From NCBI GenBank assembly GCA_964627035.1, contig CAZVKN010000010.1, forward strand, positions 1 to 64,000: 64,000 nucleotides of DNA, given 5' to 3'. Below the pieces are notes generated by a model. The model did not search any database, was not told the origin of the DNA, and saw nothing but the letters and a program-made list of their open reading frames with translations. Shown one piece after another: positions 61,069 through 64,000 of this stretch. The position numbers were made by a program, and so were the translations under genes. The first letter of the stretch is position 1. Every line of letters starts with the position of its first letter. The stretch comes from CAZVKN01 sp964627035. GTDB lineage: Bacteria; Electryoneota; AABM5-125-24; Hatepunaeales; Hatepunaeaceae.

Positions 61069-63639
61069 ATGCTGCATTCGTCTATTAAATCTACCTTGGT
61101 AATGGTGATTGTATTAACAAGCAATGCAATCTGCCAATGGCAATGGTCTGATAACGTTACCAAAGTCGGTGGATTAACTTTAGGTCGGGATGTGGTTGAT
61201 CTGGCAATTAGCGGTGATTATGCCTATTGCGCTGATGAATACGGTTTATCCGTTTGGGATTTGTCTGAGGATGAAAGACCCGTCGAAATTGCCCGTACTC
61301 CAACACCGGGTATATCTAAGGCAGTCGCGATTCAAGGTGAATATGCTTATGTTGCCGACCTATATCATGGCTTGGAAGTCTTTGACATTTCAAATCCAGA
61401 GCAGCCAATCATGAATGGATTTCTTGAGTTAGAAGATTTAGTCCAAAGTGGCTATTCTTCAGAGCGTTACATAAAAATCCTCATCCGTGATAATGTCCTT
61501 TTCCTATCTGCCCCGTACAGGTTCTGGATTGTTTCCATTGAAGACCCAATTCATCCTGAGATAATTAGTGTGTCGATTCCACCTCAACGACAAGTAAGTG
61601 ATTTCGTACTGAATGGAGATATCGCCTATCTATCTCAATACAGCCGTGACGGTCTGTTGGTTTTAAACATCGAGAACCTCGAAGCCCCTGATCTAATCAT
61701 TTCAATTGATGTCCAAAATATAGATGCAATTGCAATACTGGACAGTTTGCTATATTGTGTGGGAACAATTATAACAGGTGCGTACCATTTTACAATCTAC
61801 AACATATCGAATCCTGAAGAACCGAAATTAATTAGAGCTTATCCTGAAATAGAATCTGGTAATTATATCCTTCTTGATGGAAACTATTGTTATACTTAGG
61901 GAGAAGCCTCTGTCCTCGATATTTCTAATCCTGAAGAAGTTAGGATACTAGTTGAATGGAACGATTGGCGGGGAACTCTTATTACAAAACATGGTGACCT
62001 AATGTATGCAGCAGGGAGAACTAAGGGAATTGAGGTAATCTCCGTCACCGATCCAGAAGAACCGGTTTTTGTCAATGAAGATGCACTACACTCCAAGTAC
62101 CAGCTTAGATCTCTCGAGATAGATAATGGATTCACCTATATACATACCGTTAGTAGGGGATTCCTGATCGCTGATGTGATAGATGTCGATAATCCAGAAG
62201 TACTGTGGGAATATGTGAAGCCATACAATAGTAATAACCTCTTATTCCTTAAGAAATATCTGCATTATATATATTATGGTGGTGGAGTTGGTGCTAGGAA
62301 TGCTCTTAGAGGAATCATCCTTGATGTGCAAGATCCGGCTCAACCAGACAGTGTGGGAGCTTTTGGTTTTTATGGTGGATTCGGCGGTAGACCTCCTCAG
62401 ATGCAAATTGTTGACCACTATGGGTTTATTGCCGGTCGTCACTATCCAGAGCAAAGGAACTTCCTTGCATTAACTTTGGAAGATCCGACAGATCCGGACA
62501 CAATTGTCATCCGGCAGGACTGCCAAGAACCACTTCCAATAAGCTACCTTGATGGATCATTGCTTTACCAGATCGGTTTACTAAACGATTGGGGTGACGC
62601 TACTCCGCGTGTTTTTGTTTATTCATTAGAAGATCCAGGCGAACCGGAATTTCTCGGCAGTTGGCCGGTAGGTCCAGAAAACCAGTATGTTGGATTTGGA
62701 ATGCAGATACTTGCTCGCAACTCTTATGCTTATGTTTGGTGTGACGGTGTACATGAGATATGGATCTATAATGTAGAAGATCCTGTTGAGCCAGAGTTTG
62801 TTAGGAGTGTGGAACTTTCGATTAGTTATGTAACTGATATGTCCATTGACGGAAATATCATTTATCTTGGGGGAAGCAAAGCAGGTTTCGGTTGCCTTTC
62901 GATTAATAACCCTGAGAATCCAGAAATTGTTGGATACTACGACACCCCTGGGGGAGTTTATGACATTGAGAGCAGCGAAGGATATGTTTACGTTGCGGAT
63001 GATTACGAACTGGGAATCTATGATTGCGCAGAGCTGCATGGCATTTGGGATTTACAGATATCAGAGGATTCGCATAACTTTGAGTATGTTTCTCCCGGTT
63101 CAACGGCAATTTGGGAACTCACGTTGACTAACGCTGCAGAGCAAGCGGTTGACATTCTGAGTGTAACAATAGACAGTGCGGCTTTCAACGTGGAGTTTGA
63201 CGATGCGATAACATTAGAACCGGATGAAGAAGCGTCCGTACCTGTAACATTTGCACCGAGAGAAACACGCGCCTACTTCGGAGCTTTGACAATACACACC
63301 GAGCGACGAGATGTAGTAATAGAACTATTAGGAACCGGTGAACCACAGTCAGCACCTGAAGAAAGCACTCTTGCGAATGAATTTGAGCTTTATTCAGCCT
63401 TTCCCAACCCTTTTAATTCACAGACAGTGATAAGTTATTCGCTACCGAGAAGAGCAATGGTTGATCTGAGAGTATTTGACCTGTCTGGACGTACAGTTGC
63501 AAACCTAAGTGAAGGTTTCAAGAGTCGTGGTCTGCATCGTATTGCTTGGGAGGTATCCGATTTACCGAGCGGTATCTATTTACTAAGATTGCATGGCAGT
63601 GGTCAATCTCGTTTGGCAAAAATAACTCTTATCAGATAG
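61069..63639 (+). pseudogene. LVIVD-repeat secreted protein with type IX-like C-terminal domain, interrupted by one TAG
   Basis: Signal peptide (about 1-22, NAICQW), about twelve LVIVD-type beta-propeller repeats (YAYVADLYHGLEVFDISNPEQP, broken family pattern; VYVADDYELGIYD), an ASH-like domain (WELTLTNAAEQAVDILSV) and the FPNPFNSQTVISYSL ... LPSGIYLLRL sorting domain. Codon 277 is TAG (61897-61899). Before and after it the frame is unbroken, and the flanking residues (CYT, then GEASVLDISNPEE) complete a normal repeat, so one base change (TGG or CAG-like codon to TAG) or a sequencing error explains it. Without it the protein is 856 residues. Annotated halves would be 61069-61899 and 62002-63639. 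Confidence 0.85.
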
Positions 63640-63645
63640 AGAGAG

Positions 63646-63682
63646 AAAGAGGCTGTCCCATATAATAGGGACAGCCTCTTTT
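63646..63682 (+). terminator. intrinsic terminator after the LVIVD gene
   Basis: AAAGAGGCTGTCCC (63646-63659) pairs perfectly with GGGACAGCCTCTTT (63668-63681) around an 8-nt AT loop and ends in TTTT. Confidence 0.93.
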
Positions 63683-63703
63683 AATTCGCCAAACTTCTAC
63701 TGG

Positions 63704-63860
63704 ATTCTGGATCAAGCAGTCTGTCCGAGAATGTAGACAACCCGCTGTCAGGTCGCCGCACCTGACAGCCACATTATTGATACTACTTAAGTTACGCTGT
63801 CAACCACGGCGGGTTGACAGCGGATATTCGTATTCTCGGACAGACTGTCAAGTCCAGAAT
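63704..63860. repeat. bipartite hairpin element with terminal inverted repeats, copy 6 (most complete)
   Basis: Exact 16-bp terminal inverted repeats CAGTCTGTCCGAGAAT (63717-63732) and ATTCTCGGACAGACTG (63832-63847), with a further outer pair ATTCTGGA (63704-63711) and TCCAGAAT (63853-63860). Inside are hairpin A (63745-63768, CTGTCAGGT/ACCTGACAG-like, loop CGCCG) and hairpin B (63797-63820, CTGTCAACC/GGTTGACAG), with the ATTGATA linker. The organisation matches copy 2 at 2369-2494. The remaining gap to the window end shows only a possible gene end (63930-64000). Confidence 0.93.
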
Positions 63861-63929
63861 GACAAATTATGACATACAGGATTTCTTATCCTGATCATCC
63901 TGCCCATCATGTTTGAGTTGTCTTAACCG

Positions 63930-64000
63930 CTACAGATCAAACCTTGTGGTTGTGGTCAGCTCCATTCTGACGTTTGTATTGGTCTTGATGCCGTCAATCT
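63930..64000 (-). CDS. possible C-terminal end of a minus-strand gene cut by the window edge
   Basis: On the minus strand a frame is open from the window end to a TAG at 63932-63930, giving ...IDGIKTNTNVRMELTTTTRFDL. The alternating pattern could be the end of a beta-rich or Lrp/AsnC-like domain, but 23 residues are too few for a call. The other two minus frames are closed. Confidence 0.3.
   Translation of the reverse strand, partial: IDGIKTNTNVRMELTTTTRFDL

Noticed and set aside
61897..61899. TAG as pyrrolysine or other programmed recoding
   Set aside because: No sign of Pyl genes in the window and other genes appear to use TAG as a normal stop (e.g. the peptidase 1 gene ends in TAG); mutation or sequencing error is simpler.
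63704..63860. Palindromic repeats as a CRISPR array
   Set aside because: The palindromes are dispersed over 63 kb as pairs, not arranged as regular repeat-spacer units, and no cas gene is present.

Overview
The window reads as chromosomal DNA from an uncultured, diderm bacterium of the FCB (Fibrobacteres-Chlorobi-Bacteroidetes) side of the tree. The best evidence is four long secreted proteins that end in a 'YPNPFN/FPNPFN ... LPSGxYxxxL' C-terminal domain of the type IX secretion kind, two of them carrying gingipain-like (C25) peptidase domains. A GldA/GldF/GldG-like ABC operon lies nearby, and outer-membrane proteins, an MCE/Mla lipid transporter and an RND efflux pump show a second membrane. 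I cannot name a phylum; candidate phyla such as KSB1, Marinimicrobia, Zixibacteria or Calditrichaeota would all fit. No tRNA, rRNA, CRISPR array, integrase or IS transposase was seen.

Layout. 0-2.2 kb (+): housekeeping genes (UPF0434/Trm112-like, pyrE, trmO, yigZ). 2.5-7.6 kb (-): an MCE lipid-transport operon in the order mlaD, PqiC-like lipoprotein, unknown beta-barrel-like protein, STAS-mlaE, mlaF. 7.7-14.2 kb (-): a drug-efflux operon of marR, tolC-type lipoprotein, membrane-fusion protein and RND pump, with the fossil of a second RND gene start between the last two. 14.5-17 kb: a membrane-anchored metallophosphoesterase bracketed by inverted repeats, and a periplasmic double-PDZ protein. 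17.1-38.4 kb (-): a large exopolysaccharide/O-antigen type locus, including a phosphodiesterase, GT2, nucleotidyltransferase-fold and APH-kinase-fold proteins, a frameshifted ligase/polymerase, a flippase, a Wzc-like chain-length kinase, four GT4 enzymes, a uridine-kinase-like protein, a phosphoglycosyltransferase, two related membrane proteins, a WecG-type transferase, a doubly degenerate NTP-transferase/PGT fusion, and a cell-wall amidase. 38.9 kb: a lone STAS anti-sigma antagonist. 39.9-55 kb (+): three giant secreted proteins sharing C-terminal modules. 55.2-60.9 kb (+): an outer-membrane protein and an ABC export operon. 61-63.6 kb (+): an LVIVD-repeat secreted protein interrupted by one TAG codon.

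How the parts fit: the EPS locus builds a lipid-linked glycan (PGT and WecG, then GT2/GT4), flips it (Wzx-like), polymerises or ligates it (broken gene) and controls its length (Wzc-like). The 39.9-63.6 kb region makes surface or secreted proteins that probably use a type IX-like route, although no core T9SS channel gene is visible here.

The most distinctive non-coding signal is a family of dispersed palindromes. At least six copies of a bipartite element, each with two different 24-bp hairpins about 20-75 bp apart, occur across the window. The best copies are enclosed by 16-bp terminal inverted repeats, like a non-autonomous MITE/REP element. A second family of 41-52 bp palindromes clusters around 38.5-48.9 kb, and a C/G-run element has landed in or beside coding sequence twice.
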